Shown piece after piece: positions 18,224 to 27,326 of a DNA stretch of 64,000 nucleotides. Numbering within the stretch: position 1 is the stretch's first letter; each line of letters starts with the position of its first letter. The DNA lies in the NCBI RefSeq assembly GCF_044904665.1, contig NZ_JADIKM010000003.1:835273-899272 (forward strand), read 5' to 3'. The notes under the pieces were generated by a model, which did not search any database, was not told the origin of the DNA, and worked only from the letters and a program-made list of their open reading frames with translations. Position numbers and translations under genes: made by a program. This DNA is from Dyella_A ginsengisoli. Lineage in GTDB: Bacteria > Pseudomonadota > Gammaproteobacteria > Xanthomonadales > Rhodanobacteraceae.

Positions 18224-19288
18224 TCAGCCGCCGATGTAGTGCATCTCGATCTTGGGACGCGAGCGCTGGCGACGCTCCTCGCGCTCCTCGCTGTAGCGGT
18301 CGCTGCGGCGCAGCCACACCTGGCGCAGACGTTCGCGCACGGCGTCGTCACTGCTGCCATCGCGCAGCGCCGTGCGCAGGTCGGTGCCCTGCACGGCGAA
18401 CAGGCAGGTATAGAGCGCGCCTTCGGACGACAGCCGCGCGCGCGAGCAATCGCCGCAGAACGGCTGGCTCACCGAGGAGATCACGCCGATCTCGCCCTGC
18501 CCGTCGCGGAAGCGGAAGCGCGTGGCCACCTCGCCCTCGTACTTGGGCGGCAGCGCATCCAGCGGCCAGCGGGCGTGGATCGCGGCGATCAGCTCGGCCG
18601 AGGGCACGACCGCCTCGCGGTTCCAGTCGTTGCGGTTGCCCACGTCCATGTATTCGATCAGCCGCGGGATGATGCCGGTGCCGCGGAAGCGCTCGACCAG
18701 GTCGAGCACGCTGTGTTCGTTCACGCCGCGCTGCACGACGGTGTTGAGCTTGATGCCCTGCGGGAAGCCAACCGCCTGCGCCGCCTCGATGCCGCCGAGG
18801 ACGTCTTCCAATGCGCCGCGGCCGCCGCTCATGCGGTGGAACAGCGCGGGGTCGAGCGTGTCCAGGCTGACGGTGACGCGATCCAGACCGGCGTCGCGCA
18901 GATCCTGTGCCTGGCGCGCCAGCAGCACGCCGTTGGTGGTCATCGCCAGATCGGTGATGCCGGGGATGCGCCGCAGCCGCGCCACCAATTCGGCCAGCTT
19001 TGGCCGCAGCAGCGGCTCGCCGCCGGTGAGGCGCAGCTTGCTCACGCCCAGCGAGGCAGCGAGGCGGCTGATGCGCTCGATCTCGTCGAAGCTCAACCGC
19101 TCGTCGTTGCGCAGGAAGGTGAAGTGCTCGCCGTAGGTGGACTCCGGCATGCAGTACGGGCAGCGGAAATTGCAGCGATCCATCACCGAGATGCGCAGGT
19201 CGTGCATCGGGCGGCCGTGCCGATCCAGCGGCGCCTGCGGCGACGGCGTCTGGGTGGCGATCTCGGTGATGGCGTGCGGATCGGTCAT
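18224..19288 (-). CDS. moaA: GTP 3',8-cyclase (radical SAM)
   Basis: A 354-residue radical SAM enzyme catalysing the first step of Moco synthesis from GTP. The N-terminal cluster motif CNFRCPYC supplies Cys39, Cys43 and Cys46; the second 4Fe-4S cluster cysteines are in the FCGDC and YTCLF segments near residues 277-294. The C-terminus ends in Gly-Gly, as required in MoaA. It starts 1 bp after the moeA2 stop codon, so the two are surely cotranscribed. Confidence 0.96.
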   Translation of the reverse strand: MTDPHAITEIATQTPSPQAPLDRHGRPMHDLRISVMDRCNFRCPYCMPESTYGEHFTFLRNDERLSFDEIERISRLAASLGVSKLRLTGGEPLLRPKLAELVARLRRIPGITDLAMTTNGVLLARQAQDLRDAGLDRVTVSLDTLDPALFHRMSGGRGALEDVLGGIEAAQAVGFPQGIKLNTVVQRGVNEHSVLDLVERFRGTGIIPRLIEYMDVGNRNDWNREAVVPSAELIAAIHARWPLDALPPKYEGEVATRFRFRDGQGEIGVISSVSQPFCGDCSRARLSSEGALYTCLFAVQGTDLRTALRDGSSDDAVRERLRQVWLRRSDRYSEEREERRQRSRPKIEMHYIGG

Positions 19289-19289
19289 G

Positions 19290-20495
19290 TCACCAGCGAT
19301 ACAGGGGGGCTACGGTGCCGGCGGGTGCGGCGTGGTCCGACGGTGCCAGCTCCACCACGCCGTCGGTATGCGGCAGCGCGGAGAAGTCGCCCGAGGTGGG
19401 CGCCGGCACCGGCGTGGCCGCGGCGCGACCGGCATCGTCATGATGCACCCGCACGGGTACAAAACAGGTCAAGGCCGGGCTGGTGCCAGCCGGAGCGGCA
19501 AGCACCACGCGCTCGGCCGGCCGCGACGTCAGGCCCATCGCCTGCTCCAGCGCCGGTAGCAGGTAGCGCACGGCGCACACCAGCGCCGAGACGGGGTTGC
19601 CCGGCAGCGCGAACACCACCTGCCCCCGCGGGCCGATACCGAACCACATCGGCTTGCCCGGCCGCTGGGCGATGCGATGCAGCACCTTGTCCACGCCCAG
19701 CGCACGCAGCGCCTCGGGCACGAAATCGCGCTGCCCCACCGAGACGCCGCCGGACAGCACCAGCACCTGGCAGGTGGCGAGCAGTTCGGCCAGTCGCGCG
19801 GTGGTGGCGGCCAGGTCGTCGGGCACGCGGGTGAGCTGCACGTCGACGAAGCCGCGATCGCGCAGGGCGGCGGCCAGCGCGCGATCGTTGGAGCGGCGGA
19901 TCTGACCGTCGGCCAGCGGCTGCTGCTCGACCTCGGCCAGTTCGTCGCCGGTGGCGATGATGGCCACCTTCGGCACTGCGGCCACCTCGACCTCGGCGAC
20001 GCCGTTGGCGGCGAGCACGGCCAGCTCCGGCGCGCGCAGGCGCACGCCCGGGGCGAGCAGCCGATCGCCTTGGCGGCAATCGGAGCCGCGCGGGTGGATG
20101 AACTGCCGCGCCGCCGGCACCCAGCCGTCGACCAGTCGGACATGATCGCCCTCGCGCACCGTCTGCTCGACCGGCACTACGCAGTCGCAGCCCACCGGCA
20201 CCATGGCTCCCGTGGTCACCTCAATGCAGCCAGCCGAATCGGCCAGCACCTGTCCGGCCATGCCAGCCATCTGGCGACCGGCCACCGTGAAGTCGCGGCG
20301 CGCGGCATCGGCCAGGGTGATGGCGATGCCGTCCATCATCACGCGGTCGAACGGCGGCTGGTCGCACTCGGCCAGCACATGCTGGCGCAGCACTCGGCCG
20401 GCGGCCGCGTCCAGCGGCACGCGTTCGGTCGCGAACAGCGGCAGGCTGGCGCGGATCCGCTGCTCGGCTTCGGTGACGCTGGGGAGTTCGCTCAT
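19290..20495 (-). CDS. moeA: Molybdopterin molybdenumtransferase MoeA, copy 2
   Basis: A 401-residue MoeA/Glp-family protein, first gene of the minus-strand Moco operon. It keeps the canonical motifs: FDRVMMDGIA, IIATGDEL, SGGVSVGQRDFV and FALPGNPVSALV. It is clearly different from the copy at 14020-15270. The ATG at 20493-20495 is chosen because the family N-terminus begins there; the upstream 57 codons of open frame are not family-like. Two MoeA paralogues in one operon could serve Mo versus W, or different maturation partners; this is open. Confidence 0.9.
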   Translation of the reverse strand: MSELPSVTEAEQRIRASLPLFATERVPLDAAAGRVLRQHVLAECDQPPFDRVMMDGIAITLADAARRDFTVAGRQMAGMAGQVLADSAGCIEVTTGAMVPVGCDCVVPVEQTVREGDHVRLVDGWVPAARQFIHPRGSDCRQGDRLLAPGVRLRAPELAVLAANGVAEVEVAAVPKVAIIATGDELAEVEQQPLADGQIRRSNDRALAAALRDRGFVDVQLTRVPDDLAATTARLAELLATCQVLVLSGGVSVGQRDFVPEALRALGVDKVLHRIAQRPGKPMWFGIGPRGQVVFALPGNPVSALVCAVRYLLPALEQAMGLTSRPAERVVLAAPAGTSPALTCFVPVRVHHDDAGRAAATPVPAPTSGDFSALPHTDGVVELAPSDHAAPAGTVAPLYRW

Positions 20496-20719
20496 GGGGT
20501 GGGAAAACCGTCCGTGCGCGGCAACGACGCCTGGCCGCGTCTGGAGAGGAAAGCATGGGGCCGGTGGCTGACTTTGACAACCGCGGCCAAAGTCGAAAAG
20601 CGCGGCGCAAACGCCTGTGACAAGCCATTCGGCATCATCGGCGATGCGGTTACACGGCCGCCGCATGCGCGATGCCGCAGGGGCGTGGAGGCACGGGGGC
20701 GGCTCGCTATGATGGCGCG

Positions 20720-21592
20720 ATGAAACAGCCTCCTGCCCCTGCCGATCCCACGCCCGGCCACGACGGGCCCGGTTACGACGAGCTCGGTTACGTCCGACGG
20801 CACATCACCCGCTGGCGGCACGGCACCGTGGAGGATGCCGACGACTGGGTGGCCGAGGAGCAGCCGATCGCGATGACCTACAACGGTCGCTCCTTCGCCG
20901 TGATGATGGCCACGCCGCATGACCTGGAGGACTTCGCGCTGGGCTTTTCGCTCAGCGAGGGATTGATCCGCACGCCGGCGGATCTGCTCGACCTGCAGGT
21001 ACGCCCGTTGCTGGAAGGCACCGAGCTGGCCATGACCGTGGCTGCCGACGCCCACGGCGCGCACCTGGATGCCGACGGCCAGCGCCTGCTGCCCGGGCGC
21101 AGCGGCTGCGGCATCTGCGGCACGCGCCAACTGGAGAACGCGGTGCGCCAGCCCGGCCAGGTGCACGGCGACGTCGGCCTGACCCACGCCGGACTGGAGC
21201 GCGCGCTCGCCGGCCTCCATCAGCGCCAGCCGATGAATGCCGCCACCGGCGCCGTCCACGCAGCCGCCTGGGCCTCCGCTGCGGGCGATATCGCGCTGGT
21301 GCGCGAGGACGTCGGTCGCCACAACGCGCTGGACAAGCTGGTCGGCGCGCTGCATCGCGGCGACATCGATCCGGCGTCAGGGTTTGCGCTGGTCACCAGT
21401 CGCGCCAGCTACGAGATGGTGACCAAGGCGGCCAGCGCCGGCGTCACCGTGCTGGCCGCCATCTCCGCGCCGACCGCGCTGGCGATCGAGCTGGCGAAGA
21501 GCGCCGGGCTCACCCTGGTCGGCTTCGCCCGCCCCGGCAGCCACAACGTCTACACCCACCCCGAGCGCCTGCATGCCGGGAGCGGTCGATGA
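20720..21592 (+). CDS. fdhD: Sulfur carrier FdhD for formate dehydrogenase
   Basis: A 290-residue FdhD, which transfers sulphur from a cysteine desulfurase to bis-MGD, an essential step in activating formate dehydrogenase. The cysteine loop is SGCGICGT (CxxC), and the conserved VREDVGRHNALDKL and LVTSRASYEMV segments are present. It is divergent from the Moco operon across about 220 bp. A TATGAT hexamer at 20708-20713 lies so close to the ATG that the transcript could be leaderless. It overlaps the downstream sirtuin gene by 4 bases. No formate dehydrogenase structural gene is in the window. Confidence 0.93.
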   Translation: MKQPPAPADPTPGHDGPGYDELGYVRRHITRWRHGTVEDADDWVAEEQPIAMTYNGRSFAVMMATPHDLEDFALGFSLSEGLIRTPADLLDLQVRPLLEGTELAMTVAADAHGAHLDADGQRLLPGRSGCGICGTRQLENAVRQPGQVHGDVGLTHAGLERALAGLHQRQPMNAATGAVHAAAWASAAGDIALVREDVGRHNALDKLVGALHRGDIDPASGFALVTSRASYEMVTKAASAGVTVLAAISAPTALAIELAKSAGLTLVGFARPGSHNVYTHPERLHAGSGR

Positions 21593-22422
21593 GTGCCCAG
21601 GTGCAGGACGCCGCCGATACCCGGCTGCGCGAGTTCATAGACGCCCACCCGCGACTGTTCGTGCTTACCGGCGCGGGCATCAGCACCGACTCGGGCATAC
21701 CCGACTACCGCGACCGCGCCGGCCAGTGGAAGCGCACGCCGCCGGTGACCTACCAGGCCTTCATGCACGAGCTGGCCACGCGGCAGCGTTACTGGGCGCG
21801 CAGCCTGGTCGGCTGGCGCCGCTTCGGCCGCGCCGCGCCGAACGCCACGCATCGCGCGCTGGTCGCACTGGAGCAGCGCGGCCAGGTGGAGCTGCTGGTC
21901 ACCCAGAACGTCGACCGCCTGCACCAGCAAGCTGGCAGCGAGCGCGTGGTGGACCTGCACGGCCGGCTCGACGAAGTGCGCTGCATGGCCTGCGACTGGC
22001 GCCAGGGCCGGCACGATTTCCAGCACCAGCTGGTGACGCGCAATGCGGACTGGGCGCATCTGGATGCCGCCGACGCCCCGGACGGTGATGCCGATCTGGA
22101 CGGCCACGACTTCAGCCGCTTCGACGTGCCGCCCTGCCCGGCCTGCGGCGGCATCGTGAAGCCGGACGTGGTGTTCTTTGGCGAAAACGTGCCGCGCGAG
22201 CGCGTGGAAGCAGCCACCCGCGCCTGGGCCGAAGCGGACGCGGTACTGGTGGTCGGTTCCTCGCTGATGGTGTTTTCCGGCTACCGCTTCGTCGCCGCGG
22301 CGGCCAAGGCCGGCAAGCCGGTGGCGACGGTGAACCTGGGTGTGACGCGGGCCGATCCGCTGGTCACGCTGAAGATCGACGCCCCCTGCGCCGAGGCGCT
22401 GGAGTTCCTGCTCGAGAGCTGA
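21589..22422 (+). CDS. NAD-dependent deacylase, SIR2 family
   Basis: A 277-residue sirtuin. GAGISTDSGIPDYR (about 27-40) and TQNVDRLH form the NAD site; the catalytic His is in VDLHGRLDEV. Zinc-binding cysteine pairs are CMAC and CPAC. The class is close to the bacterial CobB/SIR2 group that removes acyl groups from lysines. It shares an ATGA-type overlap with fdhD, so expression is coupled; whether it acts on formate dehydrogenase or central metabolic enzymes is unknown. Confidence 0.9.
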   Translation: MSAQVQDAADTRLREFIDAHPRLFVLTGAGISTDSGIPDYRDRAGQWKRTPPVTYQAFMHELATRQRYWARSLVGWRRFGRAAPNATHRALVALEQRGQVELLVTQNVDRLHQQAGSERVVDLHGRLDEVRCMACDWRQGRHDFQHQLVTRNADWAHLDAADAPDGDADLDGHDFSRFDVPPCPACGGIVKPDVVFFGENVPRERVEAATRAWAEADAVLVVGSSLMVFSGYRFVAAAAKAGKPVATVNLGVTRADPLVTLKIDAPCAEALEFLLES

Positions 22423-22429
22423 CCCGGCT

Positions 22430-23299
22430 TCAGAACACGTCGTTGACGAGACGGCCGATGCCCTGGATCTCGATCACCACTTCGTTGCCGCGCCGCAGGA
22501 AGCGCGGCGGGTCGAAGCCGGCGCCGACGCCCTCGGGCGTGCCGGTGGCGATGATGTCGCCCGGCTGCAGCGTGATGCCCGCCGAAATCGTGGCGATCAA
22601 CGTCGGGATGTCGAAGATCAGGTCGCGCGTGTTGGCCTGCTGGCGCAGCTCGTCGTTGACCCAGCAGCGGATGTCCAGCGCGGACGGATCGAGCTCGTCG
22701 GCGGTGACCAGCACCGGGCCCATCGGACAGAACGTGTCGAACGATTTGCCCAGGAACCACTGCCCGTGGCGCTGCTGCCAGTCGCGTGCGGTGACATCGT
22801 TGACGATGGTGTAGCCGAACACGTGGCCCATCGCCTGGGCCCGCGAAATGCCGCGGCCCGGCTTGCCAATTACCACCGCCAGTTCAGCCTCGTAGTCCAC
22901 CGCATTACTGGTGCCTTCCGGATACAGGATGGTGTCGTGATCGCCGATGACCGACTCGGGCACCTTGGTGAACACCATGGGATGCTCGGGCACGGCGGCC
23001 GACGACGAGGTATCGAAACCACTCCTGGCGAACTCCTCCGCGTGACGCCGGTAGTTCTTGCCGACACAGAAAATGTTGCGTGTGGGGCGCGGAATCGGCG
23101 CCAGCAGGTCCACCTCCACGCGCGGGATCGCCGGGCGCATCACGCTGGGAGTGATCGCATCCAGTCCCTCGCGGATCAACGTGAGCATGTCCGGAATGGG
23201 GCGGCCATCGAACAGGTCCAGCGGCCTGATCCGCGCGCTCTGCTCGTCCAGCGTACCGACGCCGGTCATGCCGTGATGCAGGTAGGTGACAAGTCGCAT
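22430..23299 (-). CDS. Fumarylacetoacetate hydrolase family protein
   Basis: A 289-residue member of the FAH superfamily. The C-terminal FAH fold carries IFCVGKNYRRHAEE, the metal-binding DYEAELAVVIGKPGR, and TGTPEGVGAGFDPPRFL. Family members hydrolyse or decarboxylate beta-diketo or acylpyruvate substrates in aromatic or sugar-acid catabolism. No linked pathway genes are present, so the substrate is open. A near-ideal CRP/Clp site lies 58-73 bp upstream of the start, indicating cAMP- or Clp-linked control. Confidence 0.9.
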   Translation of the reverse strand: MRLVTYLHHGMTGVGTLDEQSARIRPLDLFDGRPIPDMLTLIREGLDAITPSVMRPAIPRVEVDLLAPIPRPTRNIFCVGKNYRRHAEEFARSGFDTSSSAAVPEHPMVFTKVPESVIGDHDTILYPEGTSNAVDYEAELAVVIGKPGRGISRAQAMGHVFGYTIVNDVTARDWQQRHGQWFLGKSFDTFCPMGPVLVTADELDPSALDIRCWVNDELRQQANTRDLIFDIPTLIATISAGITLQPGDIIATGTPEGVGAGFDPPRFLRRGNEVVIEIQGIGRLVNDVF

Positions 23300-23356
23300 G
23301 GCGTTCCCGGCGCGGCGAAGAGGAGAGCCCGTGCATGCCTGGCAACGTCACGGGAA

Positions 23357-23372
23357 TGTGAATTCGATCACA
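23357..23372 (-). promoter_or_regulatory. CRP/Clp-type binding site
   Basis: TGTGAATTCGATCACA is a perfect TGTGA-N6-TCACA palindrome, flanked by AA and TTT as in the best CRP sites. Its centre is about 65 bp upstream of the start codon of the FAH-family gene, a usual distance for activation. Xanthomonads use the CRP homologue Clp, which binds the same motif. The assignment to this gene rests on orientation: the other neighbour (tadA) ends here. Confidence 0.7.
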
Positions 23373-23415
23373 TTTGCACGCCAGGGGGTGACCCCTCGGG
23401 AAAATTTCCTAGACG

Positions 23416-23907
23416 TCAGCGCTTTGCGCGAAAGAAGTTGCGCAACATGTCCGCGGATTCTTCCGCCAGCAATCCGCCCTGCACCGCGATGCGATGGTTG
23501 TGCCGCGGGTCGACGAGCGTGTCGAACACGCTGCCGGCCGCGCCGGTCTTGGGATCGGTGGCGGCGTACACCACCCGCCCGACTCGCGCGTGCACCAGCG
23601 CCATCGCGCACATCGCACAGGGTTCCAGCGTCACGTAGAGCGTGGCGCCGGCGATGCGGTAGTTCGCCAGTTTCTCGCCCGCCGCCCGCAACGCCATGAT
23701 TTCGGCATGGGCGGTGGGGTCGTGCAGGGTGATGTTGCGGTTCCAGCCCAGGCCGACGATCTCGCCATCGAGCACCAGCACGGCGCCCACGGGGACTTCG
23801 TTCTCGGCGTCGCGGGCGTGTTCGGCCAGCTGCAGGGCGCGACGCATGTGGGTGGCGTCGGCCTCGCTGAAATCGGGCACATCCTCGGGAGCCACTTCTG
23901 TCGACAT
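23416..23907 (-). CDS. tadA: tRNA-specific adenosine deaminase
   Basis: A 163-residue zinc deaminase converting A34 to inosine in tRNA-Arg(ACG), an essential activity. The active site shows HAE at residues 67-69 and PCAMC at 96-100, the standard cytidine/adenosine deaminase motif. Length matches E. coli TadA. It lies about 80 bp downstream of guaA on the same strand. Confidence 0.93.
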   Translation of the reverse strand: MSTEVAPEDVPDFSEADATHMRRALQLAEHARDAENEVPVGAVLVLDGEIVGLGWNRNITLHDPTAHAEIMALRAAGEKLANYRIAGATLYVTLEPCAMCAMALVHARVGRVVYAATDPKTGAAGSVFDTLVDPRHNHRIAVQGGLLAEESADMLRNFFRAKR

Positions 23908-23986
23908 ATCAATTATTTAAGCCATACTCATGAGAAACGGTCCATCGCAGACATTGAGCAACGTCCGCGCAAGACCTTGTTTTTCC

Positions 23987-25579
23987 TCACTCCCACTCGA
24001 TTGTGGCGGGCGGCTTGCCACTTATGTCATAAACAACGCGAGAAATGCCGCGCAACTCGTTGATAATGCGATTTGAAACCTTGCCGAGGAACTCGTACGG
24101 CAGGTGCGCCCAGTGCGCCGTCATGAAGTCGATCGTTTCCACCGCGCGCAGCGCGATCACCCATTCGTAGGCGCGTGCGTCGCCCACCACGCCCACCGAC
24201 TTCACCGGCAGGAACACGGCAAACGCCTGGCTGGTCTTGTCGTAAAGATCCCAGGCGCGCAGTTCCTCGATGAAGATGGCATCGGCGCGCGCCAGCAGCT
24301 CGGCGTATTCCGGCTTCACCTCCCCCAGAATGCGCACCCCCAGTCCGGGGCCGGGGAACGGATGGCGGTAGACCATGGCGCGCGGCAGGCCGAGCTCGAC
24401 GCCGATGCGGCGAACCTCGTCCTTGAACAGCTCACGCAGCGGCTCGACCAGCTTGAGCTTCATGTGCGCCGGCAGGCCACCCACGTTGTGGTGGCTCTTG
24501 ATCACGTGCGCCTTGCCGGTCTTGCTGCCGGCGGACTCGATCACGTCGGGGTAGATGGTGCCCTGCGCCAGCCACTTCACGTTGCCGCCGCTGGCGATGA
24601 TCTTCTCCGACTCCTCGTCGAAGATCTCCACGAACAGGCCGCCGATGATCTTGCGCTTGGCTTCCGGATCGCTCACGCCGGCCAGCGCGGCGAAGTAGCG
24701 CTCGGCCGCGTTCACGCGGATCACCTTGATGCCCATGCCGCCCTTCTCGGCCTCGGCGGCGAACATCGCCATCACCTGGTCGCCCTCCTGCCAGCGCAGC
24801 AGGCCGGTGTCGACGAACACGCAGGTCAGCCGGTCACCGATCGCCCGATGCAGCAGCGCCGCCACCACCGAGGAATCCACGCCGCCGGACAGGCCCAGCA
24901 GCACGTGGTCGTCGCCCACCTGCTCGCGCACGCGGGCGATCTGGTCCTCGATGATGTTGGCCGCGGTCCACAGCGTGGCGCAGCCGCAGATCTCGGTGAT
25001 GAAGCGCTTGAGTAGCGCACTGCCCTGCCGGGTGTGGGTCACCTCGGGATGGAACTGCACGCCGTACCAGCGCTTTTCCTCGTTCTCCATCACCGCGACC
25101 GGGATGCGGTCGGTGGTGCCGGTGACGACGAAGCCGGGCGGCGCCTTCGAGACGTGGTCGCCGTGGCTCATCCACACGTCGAGACGGTGGCTGTCGGTGT
25201 GGTCGCTCAGTCCCGCGAACAGGCGGCTCTGCAGGGTGATGTCGACTTCGGCATGGCCGAACTCGCGTGCGTCGGCCGCCTCGGTGGCGCCGCCCAGCTG
25301 CGCGGCCATCGTCTGCATGCCGTAGCAGATGCCGAGGATCGGCAGGCCGCTGTCGAACACCTGCTGCGGCGCGGTGGGCGCGCCTTCCAGCGTGGTCGAT
25401 TCGGGACCCCCGGACAGGATGATGCCCTTGGGCGCGAACGCGGCAATCTCGGCCGGATCGTGGTCCCACGCCCAGATCTCGCAGTACACGCCCAGCTCGC
25501 GCACGCGGCGGGCGATCAGCTGCGTGTACTGCGCGCCGAAGTCGAGGATGAGGATCTTGTCGCTGTGGATGTTTTGCAT
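23987..25579 (-). CDS. guaA: GMP synthase, glutamine-hydrolysing
   Basis: A 530-residue GMP synthase that aminates XMP to GMP. The class I glutaminase has nucleophile Cys85 in LGICYGMQ; the ATP-pyrophosphatase domain has LSGGVDSS near residue 234, and the C-terminal dimerisation domain ends in the conserved TIEWE. It follows guaB on the same strand with about 190 bp between, containing REP-like repeats. Confidence 0.97.
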   Translation of the reverse strand: MQNIHSDKILILDFGAQYTQLIARRVRELGVYCEIWAWDHDPAEIAAFAPKGIILSGGPESTTLEGAPTAPQQVFDSGLPILGICYGMQTMAAQLGGATEAADAREFGHAEVDITLQSRLFAGLSDHTDSHRLDVWMSHGDHVSKAPPGFVVTGTTDRIPVAVMENEEKRWYGVQFHPEVTHTRQGSALLKRFITEICGCATLWTAANIIEDQIARVREQVGDDHVLLGLSGGVDSSVVAALLHRAIGDRLTCVFVDTGLLRWQEGDQVMAMFAAEAEKGGMGIKVIRVNAAERYFAALAGVSDPEAKRKIIGGLFVEIFDEESEKIIASGGNVKWLAQGTIYPDVIESAGSKTGKAHVIKSHHNVGGLPAHMKLKLVEPLRELFKDEVRRIGVELGLPRAMVYRHPFPGPGLGVRILGEVKPEYAELLARADAIFIEELRAWDLYDKTSQAFAVFLPVKSVGVVGDARAYEWVIALRAVETIDFMTAHWAHLPYEFLGKVSNRIINELRGISRVVYDISGKPPATIEWE

Positions 25580-25613
25580 CGTTCGACCCTTGGGAGGTGC
25601 AAATACAACCGCG

Positions 25614-25725
25614 GCGTCATTCCCGCGAGGCGCGTTTCAACAGCCGGCGGCTGGTCACGCGGAAATCCATCTTGCTCACGCCGCACAGGCCAAATGGATT
25701 CCCGCGTTCGCGGGAATGACGTCAC
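25614..25725. repeat. REP-like pair (ATTCCCGCG..CGCGGGAAT)
   Basis: A GTCATTCCCGCG half at 25616-25627 is followed about 75 bases later by the full hairpin ATTCCCGCGTTCGCGGGAAT at 25698-25717 with GAC flanks. The pair lies between guaB and guaA. A closely related pair is at 39229-39303. Such elements are dispersed in Xanthomonadaceae and other proteobacteria. Confidence 0.7.
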
Positions 25726-25771
25726 GAAGGCTTGGAGACCCGGGCGCGCATGCGCTCCCAGGCTCCGTTCG

Positions 25772-27229
25772 TCACGAATTGAGCCGGTAATTCGGCGCTT
25801 CCTTGGTGATCTGGATGTCGTGCGGGTGTGCCTCGGTGACGCCGGCGCTGGTCACCTTCACGAACTGCGCGTTGGCGCGCACGTCCTCGACCGTCGCCGC
25901 GCCGAGGTAGCCCATCGAGGCGCGCAGGCCGCCGATCAGCTGGTGGATGATGTTGCGCAGCGGACCGCGGTACGGCACGCGACCCTCGATGCCTTCGGGC
26001 ACCAGCTTGTCGGCGTCCGCCTCGTCCTGGAAGTAGCGGTCCTTGGAACCCAGCGCCATCGCGCCCAGCGAACCCATGCCACGGTAGCTCTTGTACGAGC
26101 GGCCCTGGAACAGTTCGACCTCGCCCGGAGACTCCTCGGTGCCGGCGAACATCGAGCCGAGCATCACGCTCGAGGCGCCGGCGGCCAGCGCCTTGGGAAT
26201 GTCGCCGGAGTAGCGGATGCCGCCATCGGCGATCAGCGGGATCTCGTCCTTCAGCGCGGTGGCGACCAGGTCGATAGCGGTGATCTGCGGCACGCCCACG
26301 CCAGCCACCACGCGGGTGGTGCAGATGGAGCCAGGGCCCACACCCACCTTCACCGCGTCCACGCCGGCGTGCAGCAGCGCGCGCGCCGCTTCGCCGGTGA
26401 CGATGTTGCCAGCGATCACCTGCACTTTCGGATAGGTCTTCTTGACCCACGCGGCGCGCTCGATCACGCCCTGCGAATGGCCGTGCGCGGTGTCGACCAC
26501 CAGCACGTCCACGCCGGCGTCGACCAGCATCGCCACGCGCTGCTCGGTGTCGCCGCCGACGCCGACCGCGGCGCCCACCAGCAGCGCTTCGTTGCGATCC
26601 TTGGCGGCGTGCGGGTTGTCGCGCGCCTTCTGGATGTCCTTCACCGTGATCAGGCCGCGCAACTGAAAGTCGTCGTTGACCACCAGCACCTTCTCGATGC
26701 GGTGCTTGTGCAGCAGCTGCAGCACTTCGTCCTGGCTGGCGCCTTCCTTCACCGTGACCAGCTTGTCCTGGCGGGTCATGATGTTGCGCACCGGGTCGTC
26801 GTGCTTGCGCTCGAAGCGCAGGTCGCGACTGGTGACGATGCCGACCAGCTTGGAGCCGTCGACCACCGGCACGCCGGAGATGTTGTGCGCGTGGGTGAGG
26901 CGCAGCACGTCGCGGATCGAGGTATCCGGACCGACGGTGATCGGGCTGCGGATGACCCCGGCCTCGAACTTCTTCACCAGGCGCACTTCGGCGGCCTGCT
27001 GCTCGGCGGTCATGTTCTTGTGGATGATGCCGATGCCGCCGCACTGGGCCATGGTGATGGCGAGGCGGGCTTCGGTGACCGTGTCCATGGCGGCGGACAC
27101 GATGGGAATGTTCAGGTGCAGGTCGCGGGTTAGCCGGGTGGACGTGTCCACATCGCGTGGCAGGATGACCGAATGGGCCGGAACGAGATAAACGTCGTCG
27201 TAGGTCAGGGCCTCGGCGAGGATGCGCAT
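25772..27229 (-). CDS. guaB: IMP dehydrogenase
   Basis: A 485-residue IMP dehydrogenase converting IMP to XMP. The barrel carries the catalytic loop GPGSICTTR (Cys near 304) and the flap region RGMGSLGAM; two CBS domains are inserted at about residues 95-205. The ATG at 27227-27229 gives the family N-terminus (MRILAEALTYDDVYLVP); the frame is open further upstream but into the promoter. A TATAAT hexamer on the minus strand at 27255-27260 is a likely -10 box. Confidence 0.97.
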   Translation of the reverse strand: MRILAEALTYDDVYLVPAHSVILPRDVDTSTRLTRDLHLNIPIVSAAMDTVTEARLAITMAQCGGIGIIHKNMTAEQQAAEVRLVKKFEAGVIRSPITVGPDTSIRDVLRLTHAHNISGVPVVDGSKLVGIVTSRDLRFERKHDDPVRNIMTRQDKLVTVKEGASQDEVLQLLHKHRIEKVLVVNDDFQLRGLITVKDIQKARDNPHAAKDRNEALLVGAAVGVGGDTEQRVAMLVDAGVDVLVVDTAHGHSQGVIERAAWVKKTYPKVQVIAGNIVTGEAARALLHAGVDAVKVGVGPGSICTTRVVAGVGVPQITAIDLVATALKDEIPLIADGGIRYSGDIPKALAAGASSVMLGSMFAGTEESPGEVELFQGRSYKSYRGMGSLGAMALGSKDRYFQDEADADKLVPEGIEGRVPYRGPLRNIIHQLIGGLRASMGYLGAATVEDVRANAQFVKVTSAGVTEAHPHDIQITKEAPNYRLNS

Positions 27230-27254
27230 GGAAAGGGTTCCCGGCAAAGAGGGA

Positions 27255-27260
27255 ATTATA
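27255..27260 (-). promoter_or_regulatory. Probable -10 box of guaB
   Basis: On the minus strand this reads TATAAT, a perfect -10 hexamer, 25-30 bases before the guaB ATG. No good -35 is seen at 17 bp spacing. The short leader (GGGAATTATACG region) is notably AT-richer than its surroundings. Confidence 0.45.
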
Positions 27261-27326
27261 CGCGCCTCCCCCACCCTCTCGCCAGATGTTGCAGTGCGGT
27301 CGGATGCCGCCCGCAAGGGCTTGGGG

